Assembly (NCBI GenBank): GCA_934778125.1 | Contig: CAKVOF010000020.1 | Span: 1 to 22,871, forward strand | Source of the DNA: an uncultured Clostridia bacterium | Lineage (GTDB): Bacteria; Bacillota; Clostridia; Christensenellales; UBA1242 | Reading direction: 5' to 3' | DNA: 22,871 nucleotides | Part shown: piece by piece, positions 1 to 7,724 of the stretch | Numbering within the stretch: the stretch's first letter is position 1 | How the letters are laid out: each line of letters begins with the position of its first letter | The notes under the pieces: generated by a model | Database searches by the model: none | What the model saw: the letters and a program-made list of their open reading frames with translations, nothing else | What the model was told of the DNA's origin: nothing | Position numbers and translations under genes: made by a program

Positions 1-1199
1 TTAATAAAGATTTTTTTCAAGCACTAGATGATTTAGAAAAACAAAAAGGAATTGATAAGGAGTATTTCCTAGAGGCATTGGAAGCTGCATTAACCAGTGC
101 GTATAAAAAGAATTTTGGTGAAGCAAAGAGTGCTGAAGTTAGGCTTAATCCAGAAAAAAACAGCATAAAAGTTTATTCTTATAAAACCGTTGTTGAAGAG
201 GTAACTGATCCCGATAAGGAAATTTCTTTGCAAGATGCTAAATATATCAAAAAGTCTTTAAAAGTTGGATCAGTTATTCAACAAGAAGAAACTCCTAAGA
301 ACTTTGGTAGAATTGCCGCTCAAACTGCAAAACAAGTTGTTATGCAGAGAATTAAAGAAGCAGAAAAAAATAATGTTATAGGCGAAGTTAGTAATAAGCA
401 AGATGAATTAATAACGGTTATTATTAGAAGAATTGAAGGTGACAATGTTTATGCTGACCTTGGAATAACTCAAGTTGAAGGTGTTTTGGGTGTTAAAGAT
501 AGAATACCAGGCGAAAAATATGCAATAAACTCAAGAGTTAAAGTTTTAGTTAAATCTGTTAAAGAGTCATATAATATGCCTTATGTTCAATTAACAAGAA
601 CCACACCTAACTTTGTTAGAAAATTATTCGAACTTGAAGTCCCTGAAATTGCATCTCAAGATGTTTTAATCAAAAATATTGTTAGAGAAGCAGGTTATAG
701 AACTAAAATTGCAGTTTATAGCAATAATCCAACATTAGATTGTGTTGGTGCTTGCGTTGGTAATAAGGGAATGAGGGTTAACTCAATTGTTAACGAGTTA
801 AATGGTGAAAAAGTTGATATCGTCCAATATAGTGAAAACCCTGCTGAATTTATTGCCGGAGCACTAAGTCCTGCAACAGTTTTGCATATTGAGCTTAATC
901 ACGATGAAAAGACTTCTTTAGCCATCGTGCCAGATGATAAACTATCACTAGCAATTGGAAAAAACGGTCAAAATGTTAGATTGGCTGCAAAGCTTACTGG
1001 CTGGAAGATAGATGTTAAAGCAAAGAGTGCTGTTCCATCACTTAATTTCGAAACTGAAGAAAATATTCAACATAACTTTGAAGATTTCGGTGATAACGAA
1101 AATATCAATACTGAGCCAAATAAAGAAATATCTACCGATTCAGCTCAAGCAAAGTCAGATTTATTTGATAATAATGATGTGTTCGGCGATTTGATTTAA
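1..1199 (+). CDS. nusA: Transcription termination/antitermination factor NusA (5' end outside window)
   Basis: NusA binds RNA polymerase and nascent RNA and modulates pausing, termination and antitermination. The reading frame is open from base 3 (first complete codons read NKDFFQALDD), which matches the usual NusA N-terminus, so only a few codons and the start lie upstream. A TTG at 78 is internal. Visible domains in order are the RNAP-binding N-terminal domain (to about base 380), an S1 domain (around IRRIEGDNVYADLG, from about base 420), KH1 (GACVGNKGMRVNSIV, about 747-791) and KH2 (DDKLSLAIGKNGQNVRLAAK, about 936-995). After KH2 comes a short acidic, Asn-rich tail of about 50 residues that has no acidic-repeat domain of the proteobacterial kind. 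It is the first visible gene of the nusA-infB operon and lies 16 bases before ylxR. Identity is certain from the domain order and context. Confidence 0.98.
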   Translation, partial: NKDFFQALDDLEKQKGIDKEYFLEALEAALTSAYKKNFGEAKSAEVRLNPEKNSIKVYSYKTVVEEVTDPDKEISLQDAKYIKKSLKVGSVIQQEETPKNFGRIAAQTAKQVVMQRIKEAEKNNVIGEVSNKQDELITVIIRRIEGDNVYADLGITQVEGVLGVKDRIPGEKYAINSRVKVLVKSVKESYNMPYVQLTRTTPNFVRKLFELEVPEIASQDVLIKNIVREAGYRTKIAVYSNNPTLDCVGACVGNKGMRVNSIVNELNGEKVDIVQYSENPAEFIAGALSPATVLHIELNHDEKTSLAIVPDDKLSLAIGKNGQNVRLAAKLTGWKIDVKAKSAVPSLNFETEENIQHNFEDFGDNENINTEPNKEISTDSAQAKSDLFDNNDVFGDLI

Positions 1200-1215
1200 T
1201 CTAAAGGATCTATTT

Positions 1216-1482
1216 ATGGAAAATAAGAAACAACCTTTAAGGCAATGTGTTGCTTGTAGAGAAAAAAAATCTAAAAAAGATTTAATAAGAATTGTAAAAC
1301 TCGCTAATTCTGATGAATATGTGTTAGATCCCACAAACAAACTTAATGGGCGGGGCGCTTACATTTGTAATGACCAGAAATGTATTGATTTGGCAGTCAA
1401 TAAAAAACTTATAAATAGAAGTTTTAAAACAAATATATGTTCAGAACTCTATAATAAATTAAAGGAACAAAAAATTGATTAA
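1216..1482 (+). CDS. rnpM: RnpM/YlxR, RNase P modulator
   Basis: This small RNA-binding protein of 88 residues belongs to the YlxR family, renamed RnpM in Bacillus after it was shown to bind RNase P. Family features are visible: RQCVACREKKSKKDLIRIV near the N-terminus, GRGAYIC in the middle and a final NRSF-type motif. The CxxC pair (Cys12, Cys15) and the later CNDQKC pair are present. The ATG follows an AAGGAT ribosome binding site by about eight bases. The gene sits in the invariant position between nusA and ylxQ and overlaps ylxQ by eight bases, which suggests translational coupling. Confidence is high from sequence signature and neighbourhood; the RNase P role is taken from the family. 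Confidence 0.95.
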   Translation: MENKKQPLRQCVACREKKSKKDLIRIVKLANSDEYVLDPTNKLNGRGAYICNDQKCIDLAVNKKLINRSFKTNICSELYNKLKEQKID

Positions 1483-1783
1483 TAAAATAAAATCATATTT
1501 AGGTTTTGCAAAGAAAAGCAACGAAATTATTTATGGTTTTGATAACTTAAATACCACCAAGAAGAATATAAAATTAATATTATATTCAGACTCCATAAGT
1601 GAAAAAAGTTTGAAAAATCTTAGATATCTTGCAAATGAGAAAAAATGGAAAATGGCAAAATTAATTAAAACGAGTTTGGATGAATTGCTTAACACGAACA
1701 ATTGCAAAATTGTTGGTATAGTAAATGAAAATCTAGCAAAAGCAATTTTGGAGCAAAAAGATTTTGTCCAACTTAATGTTTAA
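1475..1783 (+). CDS. ylxQ: YlxQ, L7Ae-family ribosomal/RNA-binding protein
   Basis: A protein of 102 residues of the L7Ae/L30e/S12e/Gadd45 fold, which recognises kink-turn RNAs; the bacterial YlxQ branch is usually annotated as a probable ribosomal protein. The N-terminus IKSYLGFAKKSNEIIYGFDN corresponds to the family's GLAxRAGxxxxG segment, and the end contains the IVGIVNENLAKAI strand-helix typical of the fold. The start is TTG at 1475, inside the last codons of ylxR, with AAGGAAC about six bases upstream; no ATG alternative fits the fold. It is followed by a 107-base gap with two hairpins before infB. The exact RNA target is not known from the sequence. Confidence 0.88.
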   Translation: MINKIKSYLGFAKKSNEIIYGFDNLNTTKKNIKLILYSDSISEKSLKNLRYLANEKKWKMAKLIKTSLDELLNTNNCKIVGIVNENLAKAILEQKDFVQLNV

Positions 1784-1796
1784 ATTTGTTAAAATG

Positions 1797-1858
1797 TATG
1801 TTAAATAATTTTATGAATTAAGTAATATTTAACATAATCAATAATCCAATTATTGATT
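1797..1858 (+). repeat. Two back-to-back hairpins in the ylxQ-infB gap
   Basis: Two inverted repeats fill most of the gap before infB. The first has perfect 11-base arms at 1797-1807 (TATGTTAAATA) and 1826-1836, with an 18-base loop. The second has perfect 10-base arms at 1836-1845 (AATCAATAAT) and 1849-1858, with a 3-base loop. They share base 1836. No T-run follows either one, so they do not look like intrinsic terminators. They may be an mRNA processing or stability element, part of an infB leader, or an operator. The arms are AT-only or nearly so, so some chance contribution cannot be excluded. Confidence 0.55.
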
Positions 1859-1890
1859 TAATAACAAAAAAATATAAGCAGGTGATTATT

Positions 1891-4554
1891 TTGATTAAAA
1901 AAGAAGAAAAAACACAAAACAATAACAATGTTCAGTTTGAAGCATTAAAGCAACTCAATAATATTATAAGCAACAGTGAAATGCAGTCATTCGTTTCATC
2001 TATTTCCAAAGCTAAAAAAGCTATTGAAACTTTTTGCAAGAACTTGAAAGATAGGGAAGTTGTTATACAAAATAATATTAAAAAGCAAGATGAAATTATC
2101 TCTGCTAAAAAAGTTGAAACTGAACAAGTTCAAGAAAAAGTTGCTAATGAATCAACAACAAATTCAGTTGAAGTTAAGCAAACTATTGAACCGAATACTA
2201 GTAACAATGATTTTGCATCTACATCTATTGTTTCTAATCCAAAACAACAAAGCTTTAATCAGCAAAACAACTTTAAAAATAACAAACAAGCTGACTTCAG
2301 ACAAGGAAATGGCTTTAATAGAAACAATGGTTACCAAAATAATGGTGGTAATAATCAAAATAATCAACGCTTTAATAATCAAAATAGAAATAATTACAAT
2401 CAAAATGGCTATAAAAATGGGGCTAGTGAAAAGATGCAAAGTAAACCATTTGATAGAAAGCCATTTGATAAAAGCGGAAAACCAAATCAAACTGGTGGAT
2501 TTAACAAAACTCAAAATGGAAATAAACCATTTAATAAAGATGGAAATAAAGGCGGGTTTAGATCAACCGGTCTTCTTCCAAAGGCAGATGTTTCAGAAAC
2601 TCTAGTTGTTAAAAATGATAGAAATTTTGGTGCAAATAAGAGCAAAGCAAAATCAAACAACTCAGAAAAGAAGGAATTAAGCTTAAAATCTAAAATAAAA
2701 ATGGGTTATATCGACATTGAAGATTATAGCAACGGTGATGAAGATAGAATTGGTAGAGTTAGAGTTAAACCTAAAAAACAAAAAGAGTATGTTGCTCCAG
2801 AAAAAGTTAATATTGACCATGCAGTTATAACAACTGATAACCTAACAGTAAAACTTCTTTCTGAGAAAATTGGTAAACCTTCTGTTGATATCATTAAGAA
2901 ATTTATGATGCTTGGTATGATGCCAAATATTAATAGTGTTATTGATTTCCAAACAGCTGAACTTGTTGCCGCAGAATTTGGCGTAACGCTAGAACAAAAA
3001 ATTGAAAAGAACTATGAAGAAAAACTTCAAGAAATGATATCTAACCAATCAAATAATATTTCAAATAGACCACCAATTGTAACAGTTATGGGGCATGTTG
3101 ACCATGGTAAAACATCTCTTTTAGATGCAATTAGAAAAACAAATGTCGTTGCTGGAGAAGCTGGTGCTATCACGCAACATATTGGCGCGTATTCAGTTGA
3201 AATAAATGGCCAAAAAATAACATTTATAGACACCCCAGGACACGAAGCATTTACAGCTATGCGTGCTCGTGGTGCAAAGATTACCGATGTGGCAATTTTA
3301 GTTGTTGCAGCTGACGATGGAATTATGCCTCAAACAGTTGAAGCTATTAATCATATTAAAGCAGCTGGTGTTCCAATGGTTGTTGCGATCAACAAAATGG
3401 ATAAACCAGAGGCAAACCCAGATAGAATAAAACAACAATTAACTGAGTATGGGATTGTTCCTGAAGAATGGGGCGGAGATACAATCTGTGTTCCAATTTC
3501 TGCAAAGTTTAATAAAAATATTGATAAGTTGCTTGAAATGGTTCTACTTGTTTCTGAAGTTGCAGATTTAAGAGCTGATAGTTCAGTTCCAGCAAGCGGA
3601 AATATCATTGAAAGTAAAATTGATAAAGGTCGTGGAATCGTTGCAACAATCATTGTTAAAAATGGTACATTGAAAATTGGTAATTTTGTTGTTTCTGGGG
3701 TTTGCTCTGGAAAAATAAGAGCTATGGTTGATTCAAATGGTAAAGCTGTTGTTGAAGCTGGACCTAGTATGGCAGTATCTGTGCTTGGATTTAATAATGT
3801 TCCAAATGCTGGTGATTCTGTTTATGTTGTTGATGAAAAAATGGCAAAAAATATCATCGAAGAAAGAACTGCAAAATTACAATTAGAAAAGAGCAACCAA
3901 ACTTCAAATATAACATTGGAAGATTTCTTACAACAATCTGCAGACTCAGAACATAAGGTTTTAAATATTATAATTAAGGCAGATGTTAAAGGTTCTGCTG
4001 AAGCATTAAAACAAACTCTTGAATCTATAAAGAATGAAGAAGTTGTTGTTAAATGCATTCATGATTCAGTTGGTAGTATTAATGAAAGCGATGTTTTGCT
4101 TGCCCAAGCTAGTAATGCAATCATTGTTGCATTTAACACAAAGCCTGAAGCAAAGGCAAAAACTCTTGCCGATAAAAACAAAGTTTCAATCAAATTCTAC
4201 AGAGTTATTTATGATGCTGTTGATGAGATTACAAATATTATCAACGGAATGATAACTCCTAAATATGAAGAACAAGTTACAGGGCATGCTGAGATTAGGC
4301 ATATATTTAAAATCAGTTCAATAGGAAATATTGCTGGTTCTTATGTTCTTGATGGTGTGATAACAAACAAGGGTAAAGTAAGATTAATTAGAAACGGCGA
4401 AGTTATTGCTCAAACTGAAATCGCAACCCTACAACAACAAAAAGATGAAGTTAAATCAATGAAAGCCGGCTATGAATGTGGCATAAGGCTTAAAAACTTT
4501 AACGATATTAAATTGAACGATATAATTGAATGTTATGAATTAAAGCAAATATAA
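1891..4554 (+). CDS. infB: Translation initiation factor IF-2
   Basis: IF-2 is the GTPase that delivers initiator fMet-tRNA to the 30S subunit and promotes subunit joining. The G domain is clear: GHVDHGKT (residues 401-408), DTPGHEAF, NKMD and SAK motifs, followed by the beta-barrel and C2 fMet-tRNA-binding regions. The N-terminal 250 residues are a low-complexity Asn/Gln/Gly/Lys/Phe-rich tract, much of it repeats such as NNQNNQRFNNQN and KPFDRKPFDK, probably disordered. I chose TTG at 1891 (887 residues) over GTG at 1882 because AGGTGAT at 1880-1886 is an ideal Shine-Dalgarno sequence for 1891 and contains the GTG itself. It stands 11 bases before rbfA. Identity is certain; the start is about 85 percent sure. 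Confidence 0.97.
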   Translation: MIKKEEKTQNNNNVQFEALKQLNNIISNSEMQSFVSSISKAKKAIETFCKNLKDREVVIQNNIKKQDEIISAKKVETEQVQEKVANESTTNSVEVKQTIEPNTSNNDFASTSIVSNPKQQSFNQQNNFKNNKQADFRQGNGFNRNNGYQNNGGNNQNNQRFNNQNRNNYNQNGYKNGASEKMQSKPFDRKPFDKSGKPNQTGGFNKTQNGNKPFNKDGNKGGFRSTGLLPKADVSETLVVKNDRNFGANKSKAKSNNSEKKELSLKSKIKMGYIDIEDYSNGDEDRIGRVRVKPKKQKEYVAPEKVNIDHAVITTDNLTVKLLSEKIGKPSVDIIKKFMMLGMMPNINSVIDFQTAELVAAEFGVTLEQKIEKNYEEKLQEMISNQSNNISNRPPIVTVMGHVDHGKTSLLDAIRKTNVVAGEAGAITQHIGAYSVEINGQKITFIDTPGHEAFTAMRARGAKITDVAILVVAADDGIMPQTVEAINHIKAAGVPMVVAINKMDKPEANPDRIKQQLTEYGIVPEEWGGDTICVPISAKFNKNIDKLLEMVLLVSEVADLRADSSVPASGNIIESKIDKGRGIVATIIVKNGTLKIGNFVVSGVCSGKIRAMVDSNGKAVVEAGPSMAVSVLGFNNVPNAGDSVYVVDEKMAKNIIEERTAKLQLEKSNQTSNITLEDFLQQSADSEHKVLNIIIKADVKGSAEALKQTLESIKNEEVVVKCIHDSVGSINESDVLLAQASNAIIVAFNTKPEAKAKTLADKNKVSIKFYRVIYDAVDEITNIINGMITPKYEEQVTGHAEIRHIFKISSIGNIAGSYVLDGVITNKGKVRLIRNGEVIAQTEIATLQQQKDEVKSMKAGYECGIRLKNFNDIKLNDIIECYELKQI

Positions 4555-4565
4555 AGGGAAGATTA

Positions 4566-4931
4566 ATGGGAAATAGAATTTTAGTTATAAATTCCGAAAT
4601 TCAAAAAGCAATAAGTGAAATTATTAATTATGAATTAAAAAATCCTAATATCAATGGAATCATATCAGTGCTTAAAGTTAACACAACACCTGATTTAGAT
4701 TTTTGCAAAGTTTATGTGAGTATTTTCAATGCTACTGATAAAATAGAAGTGTTTAATCAAATTAAACATTCAGCTGGTTTCATTAGAAAAGAGTTAACAA
4801 ACAAAATTAATTTAAGAAAAATACCTTATTTGGAATTTATTTTGGATGAAAGTATTGATTACTCAGAAAAAATTAATAGCGTTGTAAATAAGATACAAGA
4901 GGAAAGAAAGGCATCAGAAGATGAAAATTAA
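4566..4931 (+). CDS. rbfA: 30S ribosome-binding factor RbfA
   Basis: RbfA is a single KH-like domain protein that binds pre-30S particles and helps mature the 16S rRNA 5' end. The 121-residue product has the family's pattern: a basic N-terminal helix (ILVINSEIQKAISEIINYE), a strand with LKNPNINGIISVLKVNTTPDL, then KVYVSIF and a helix containing FIRKELTNKINLRKIP followed by LEFILDESIDY. AAAGGGAAG lies six to twelve bases before the ATG. It overlaps nrnA by 11 bases. The infB-rbfA-nrnA-truB order is conserved across Bacillota, which makes the call secure. Confidence 0.96.
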   Translation: MGNRILVINSEIQKAISEIINYELKNPNINGIISVLKVNTTPDLDFCKVYVSIFNATDKIEVFNQIKHSAGFIRKELTNKINLRKIPYLEFILDESIDYSEKINSVVNKIQEERKASEDEN

Positions 4932-5877
4932 TAGTAAAATTATTGAATTAATTCAAGAAAGTAAGAATGTTGCAATTTTTACCCATTTAAGACCAGATGC
5001 TGATGCGATTGGCTCAGCTTGTGCGTTAAAAATGGTGTTAGAAAAAATGGGTAAAAATGCCGATGTTATGTGTGATACTGACATAATTTCACCCAATTTT
5101 GCTTTTATTAAAAATTCAAATAAAGTAAATAGACCAATGCTTATGGAATACGACACAGCAATTGCTGTTGACTGTGGTGATTTAGGTAGATTAGGTAAAT
5201 ATGATGTTTTATTTAATTCGATTCAAACAACTATCAATATAGATCATCATGTAACTAACGATAATTTTGCTCAAAACAATTTTGTTAGGGAAGCAAGCAG
5301 TACTGGTGAAATACTATATTTTGTTTTTAAAACATTAAAAGTCAATTTAAATAAAGATATAGCAATGGCACTTTACGCAGCTATATCATCAGACACTGGT
5401 TGTTTCTTGCATAATAATGTAACACCTGATTCACATAAAATTGCTGGATATTTAATGAAGTATAAAATTGACATTGGCAAAGCAAATTATTATTTATTCA
5501 AAAGAAGGTCGTTAGGTCAAATTAAACTTCAACAAATAGCACTTCACAATTTAAAGTTTTACCTTGACAATAGAGTTGCAATAATGTATTTAACTGCAAA
5601 AGATTTTAAGTTGTGTGATATTGGAACTAATGAAAGCTTTGGACTTGTTGATATAGGAATTAACATTGAAAAGGTTGAGGTGGGTATTTTAATAAGTGAA
5701 ATAAAGCCAAACCTATATGCTTGTAGTATTCGTGGTAAAGGTAATGTGGATACTTCTCTGATAGCAAAAACTTTTGGTGGCGGTGGCCATGTTAACGCAT
5801 CTGGATGCAATATATTCGGCACATGTAACACTGTTATAAATAAATTGGTAAGGGTTTCAAAAAAATTTTTATGTTAG
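4921..5877 (+). CDS. nrnA: DHH/DHHA1 phosphoesterase NrnA (oligoribonuclease / pAp phosphatase)
   Basis: NrnA degrades short oligoribonucleotides and dephosphorylates 3'-phosphoadenosine 5'-phosphate; it supplies the nano-RNase activity in bacteria lacking Orn. All DHH-family metal-binding motifs are visible: HLRPDADAIGS (residues 22-32), AVDCGD (Asp84), the signature IDHH (Asp108-His110) and SDTG (Asp158). The C-terminal DHHA1 domain ends with FGGGGHVNASG (about 285-295), which contacts the nucleotide substrate. The length of 318 residues is normal. It overlaps rbfA at its start and truB at its end, so its translation is probably coupled to both. Confidence 0.95.
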   Translation: MKINSKIIELIQESKNVAIFTHLRPDADAIGSACALKMVLEKMGKNADVMCDTDIISPNFAFIKNSNKVNRPMLMEYDTAIAVDCGDLGRLGKYDVLFNSIQTTINIDHHVTNDNFAQNNFVREASSTGEILYFVFKTLKVNLNKDIAMALYAAISSDTGCFLHNNVTPDSHKIAGYLMKYKIDIGKANYYLFKRRSLGQIKLQQIALHNLKFYLDNRVAIMYLTAKDFKLCDIGTNESFGLVDIGINIEKVEVGILISEIKPNLYACSIRGKGNVDTSLIAKTFGGGGHVNASGCNIFGTCNTVINKLVRVSKKFLC

Positions 5878-6728
5878 GCTTTTTAAATATTAATAAACCA
5901 TCTGGAATTTCTAGTAATTTCGTATTAACGAAAATTAAAAAGAAATTTGATATTAAAAAAATTGGGCATATGGGAACTTTGGATCCGCTAGCATCTGGAG
6001 TGTTGCCAATTGCAATTGGTAAGGCTACTAGGATGTTTGATTATTTTTTGAATAAATCAAAATCCTACTATGCTGAATTTGAGTTTGGTTACGAAACATC
6101 AACTTTAGATAGCGAAGGCGAAATAATTAACAAATGTGACTTTATTCCATCAGTAGATGATATAAAGGCTGTTTTGCCAAAGTTTATTGGTGAAATTTAT
6201 CAAATGCCTCCAAATTTTAGTGCTAAGAAAATTAATGGTGCTAATGCTTATGATTTAGCAAGAAAAAACATAGATTTTGAATTAAGACCTTGCAAGATAG
6301 AAATTAAAGCCATTGATTTAGTTGCAAAAATTTCAGAAACTAAATATGCCTTTAATATTACATGTGGAAGTGGCACATATATTAGGGCAATAGGAAGAGA
6401 TATCGCAAAAGAATTAAACACTTATGCAACGATGACTAAACTGGTTAGAACGCAAAGTGGTAAGTGTTTCACCTTAGATTCTTCAATTAAATTGGAGGAC
6501 TTATTAAATCAGTCTTCTATTGAACAATTACTAATTCCTATTGATAAAGTATTTAATTTTAATAGGTTTAATATAACAAATGATGAATATATTGACCTAA
6601 AAAACGGGCTAAAAACAATAAAAATTAACCCATTTAACTCAAATACTTTTGTTATACATAATAGTAATGTTATTGGTGTTGCTGAAAGTAATTTTGATTA
6701 CTTAAAAATAAAAACTAATTTAGAATAG
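5871..6728 (+). CDS. truB: tRNA pseudouridine-55 synthase TruB
   Basis: TruB isomerises U55 of the tRNA T-loop to pseudouridine. The N-terminal catalytic domain shows the family signature NINKPSGISS, KKIGHMGTLDPLASGVLPI with the catalytic Asp38, and later YYAEFEFGYETSTLD and CGSGTYIRAIGRDIAKEL. The length of 285 residues is usual for the Bacillota form, with a short C-terminal PUA-like region after about residue 215. The ATG overlaps the end of nrnA by seven bases. In many Bacillota ribF, rpsO or pnp follows truB; here an endonuclease IV-like gene follows eight bases later. Confidence 0.96.
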   Translation: MLGFLNINKPSGISSNFVLTKIKKKFDIKKIGHMGTLDPLASGVLPIAIGKATRMFDYFLNKSKSYYAEFEFGYETSTLDSEGEIINKCDFIPSVDDIKAVLPKFIGEIYQMPPNFSAKKINGANAYDLARKNIDFELRPCKIEIKAIDLVAKISETKYAFNITCGSGTYIRAIGRDIAKELNTYATMTKLVRTQSGKCFTLDSSIKLEDLLNQSSIEQLLIPIDKVFNFNRFNITNDEYIDLKNGLKTIKINPFNSNTFVIHNSNVIGVAESNFDYLKIKTNLE

Positions 6729-6735
6729 GTGAAAA

Positions 6736-7581
6736 ATGGTTAAATTTGGTCCATCGGGGAATTGTATATCATTTTATGAGGCTGGTCATAAATCAACCCT
6801 AGAAGCTGGAAAATGGCTAAAAGAAATTGGATTAGATGCATATGAATATAGTTTTTGCAGAGGCGTGACAGTTTCTGATGAAACTGCTATCAGTATAGGC
6901 AAAGAAATGCGTGAAAATGGTATAACGATTTCGGCTCACGCACCGTATTTTATTAATCTTGCCAATGAAAATGATGAAATGGCTGAAAAAAGTTTTCAAT
7001 ACATAACTAATAGTTTGTATAAATTAAGGTTACTTGGAGGAAAAAACTTGGTTGTTCATCCAGGTTCACTTATGAAACTTTCAAGAGAAAAAGCTGTTGA
7101 ACTAACAAAAAAAAGACTAGTTCAATTAAAAAGTATTCTTACAGAAACAGACAATCTTGATATGAAGGTTTGTTTAGAAACGATGGGTAAATTCTCTCAA
7201 ATTGGCACGTATCAAGAAATAGTTGATTTTTGCCAAATATGTGATGCATATTACCCTGCATTCGATTTTGGTCATATAAACTGCATTTTGCAGGGTGGCT
7301 TAAAAACAAAACAAGATTTTCTCGATATTTTTAACTACGCTATTGAAAGATTAGGTTATGAAAAAGTTAAAAATTGCCATATTCACTTTAGCAAAATTCA
7401 ATATGGCACAAAAGGCGAAATAAAACATTTAACCCTTGATGATGATATCTATGGTCCTGAGTTTGAGCCTTTAGCTGAAGCTATTAAAGAATTAGGTTTA
7501 GAACCAATTATAATATGTGAATCAAGAGATGTTATGGCTTTAGATGCTATAAAATTAAAGAATATATATAAAAACACATAA
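6736..7581 (+). CDS. Endonuclease IV (Nfo)-like TIM-barrel protein
   Basis: The 281-residue product aligns by eye along its length with the AP endonuclease IV / xylose-isomerase-like TIM barrel family. Trinuclear-zinc ligands can be followed: His68 (SAHAPYFINLAN), His108 (VVHPGS), Glu148 (CLETMGK), Asp177 and His180 (FDFGH), His215 (HIHFSK), His231 (IKH) and Glu262 (ICES). The aspartate that forms the D-x-H pair in E. coli Nfo (Asp229) is replaced by Ile229, with Glu228 next to it. It may therefore be a genuine 5' AP endonuclease or a related sugar-phosphate-metabolising or repair enzyme of the Firmicute sub-branch. AGGTGA lies just before the ATG. It is the last gene of the operon, followed by a terminator. 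Confidence 0.8.
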   Translation: MVKFGPSGNCISFYEAGHKSTLEAGKWLKEIGLDAYEYSFCRGVTVSDETAISIGKEMRENGITISAHAPYFINLANENDEMAEKSFQYITNSLYKLRLLGGKNLVVHPGSLMKLSREKAVELTKKRLVQLKSILTETDNLDMKVCLETMGKFSQIGTYQEIVDFCQICDAYYPAFDFGHINCILQGGLKTKQDFLDIFNYAIERLGYEKVKNCHIHFSKIQYGTKGEIKHLTLDDDIYGPEFEPLAEAIKELGLEPIIICESRDVMALDAIKLKNIYKNT

Positions 7582-7622
7582 TGCAAATTTTTGTAATATT
7601 TTAAATAAATACTGGTTATTAT

Positions 7623-7656
7623 AAAACTTCCAAAAAATTAGTTGGAAGTTTTTTTT
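7623..7656 (+). terminator. Intrinsic terminator of the nusA-infB operon
   Basis: An 11-base-pair stem, arms 7623-7633 and 7642-7652 with core AACTTCCAA/TTGGAAGTT and an 8-base loop, runs directly into a T-tract. It lies 41 bases after the stop of the endonuclease-like gene and ends the transcription unit before the sporulation operon. Confidence 0.9.
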
Positions 7657-7724
7657 ATTGTTTTTCATTTTTATTAATTTAGAAAAATATTTAATTATAA
7701 GACTATTTATAAAAGGAATTAATT

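Noticed and set aside
2060..2605. A 181-codon open frame inside infB, and a reverse frame at 2164-2514
   Set aside because: Both arise from the low-complexity AAT/CAA-rich part of infB; their products are Ile/Leu/Met-rich and look like no protein, and neither has a ribosome binding site.
3351..3653. Reverse-strand frames opposite infB, nrnA, spoIIIAE and others (for example 3351-3653, 5559-5831, 10615-10923)
   Set aside because: All are shadows of strongly supported + strand genes, with no start signals and no recognisable motifs.
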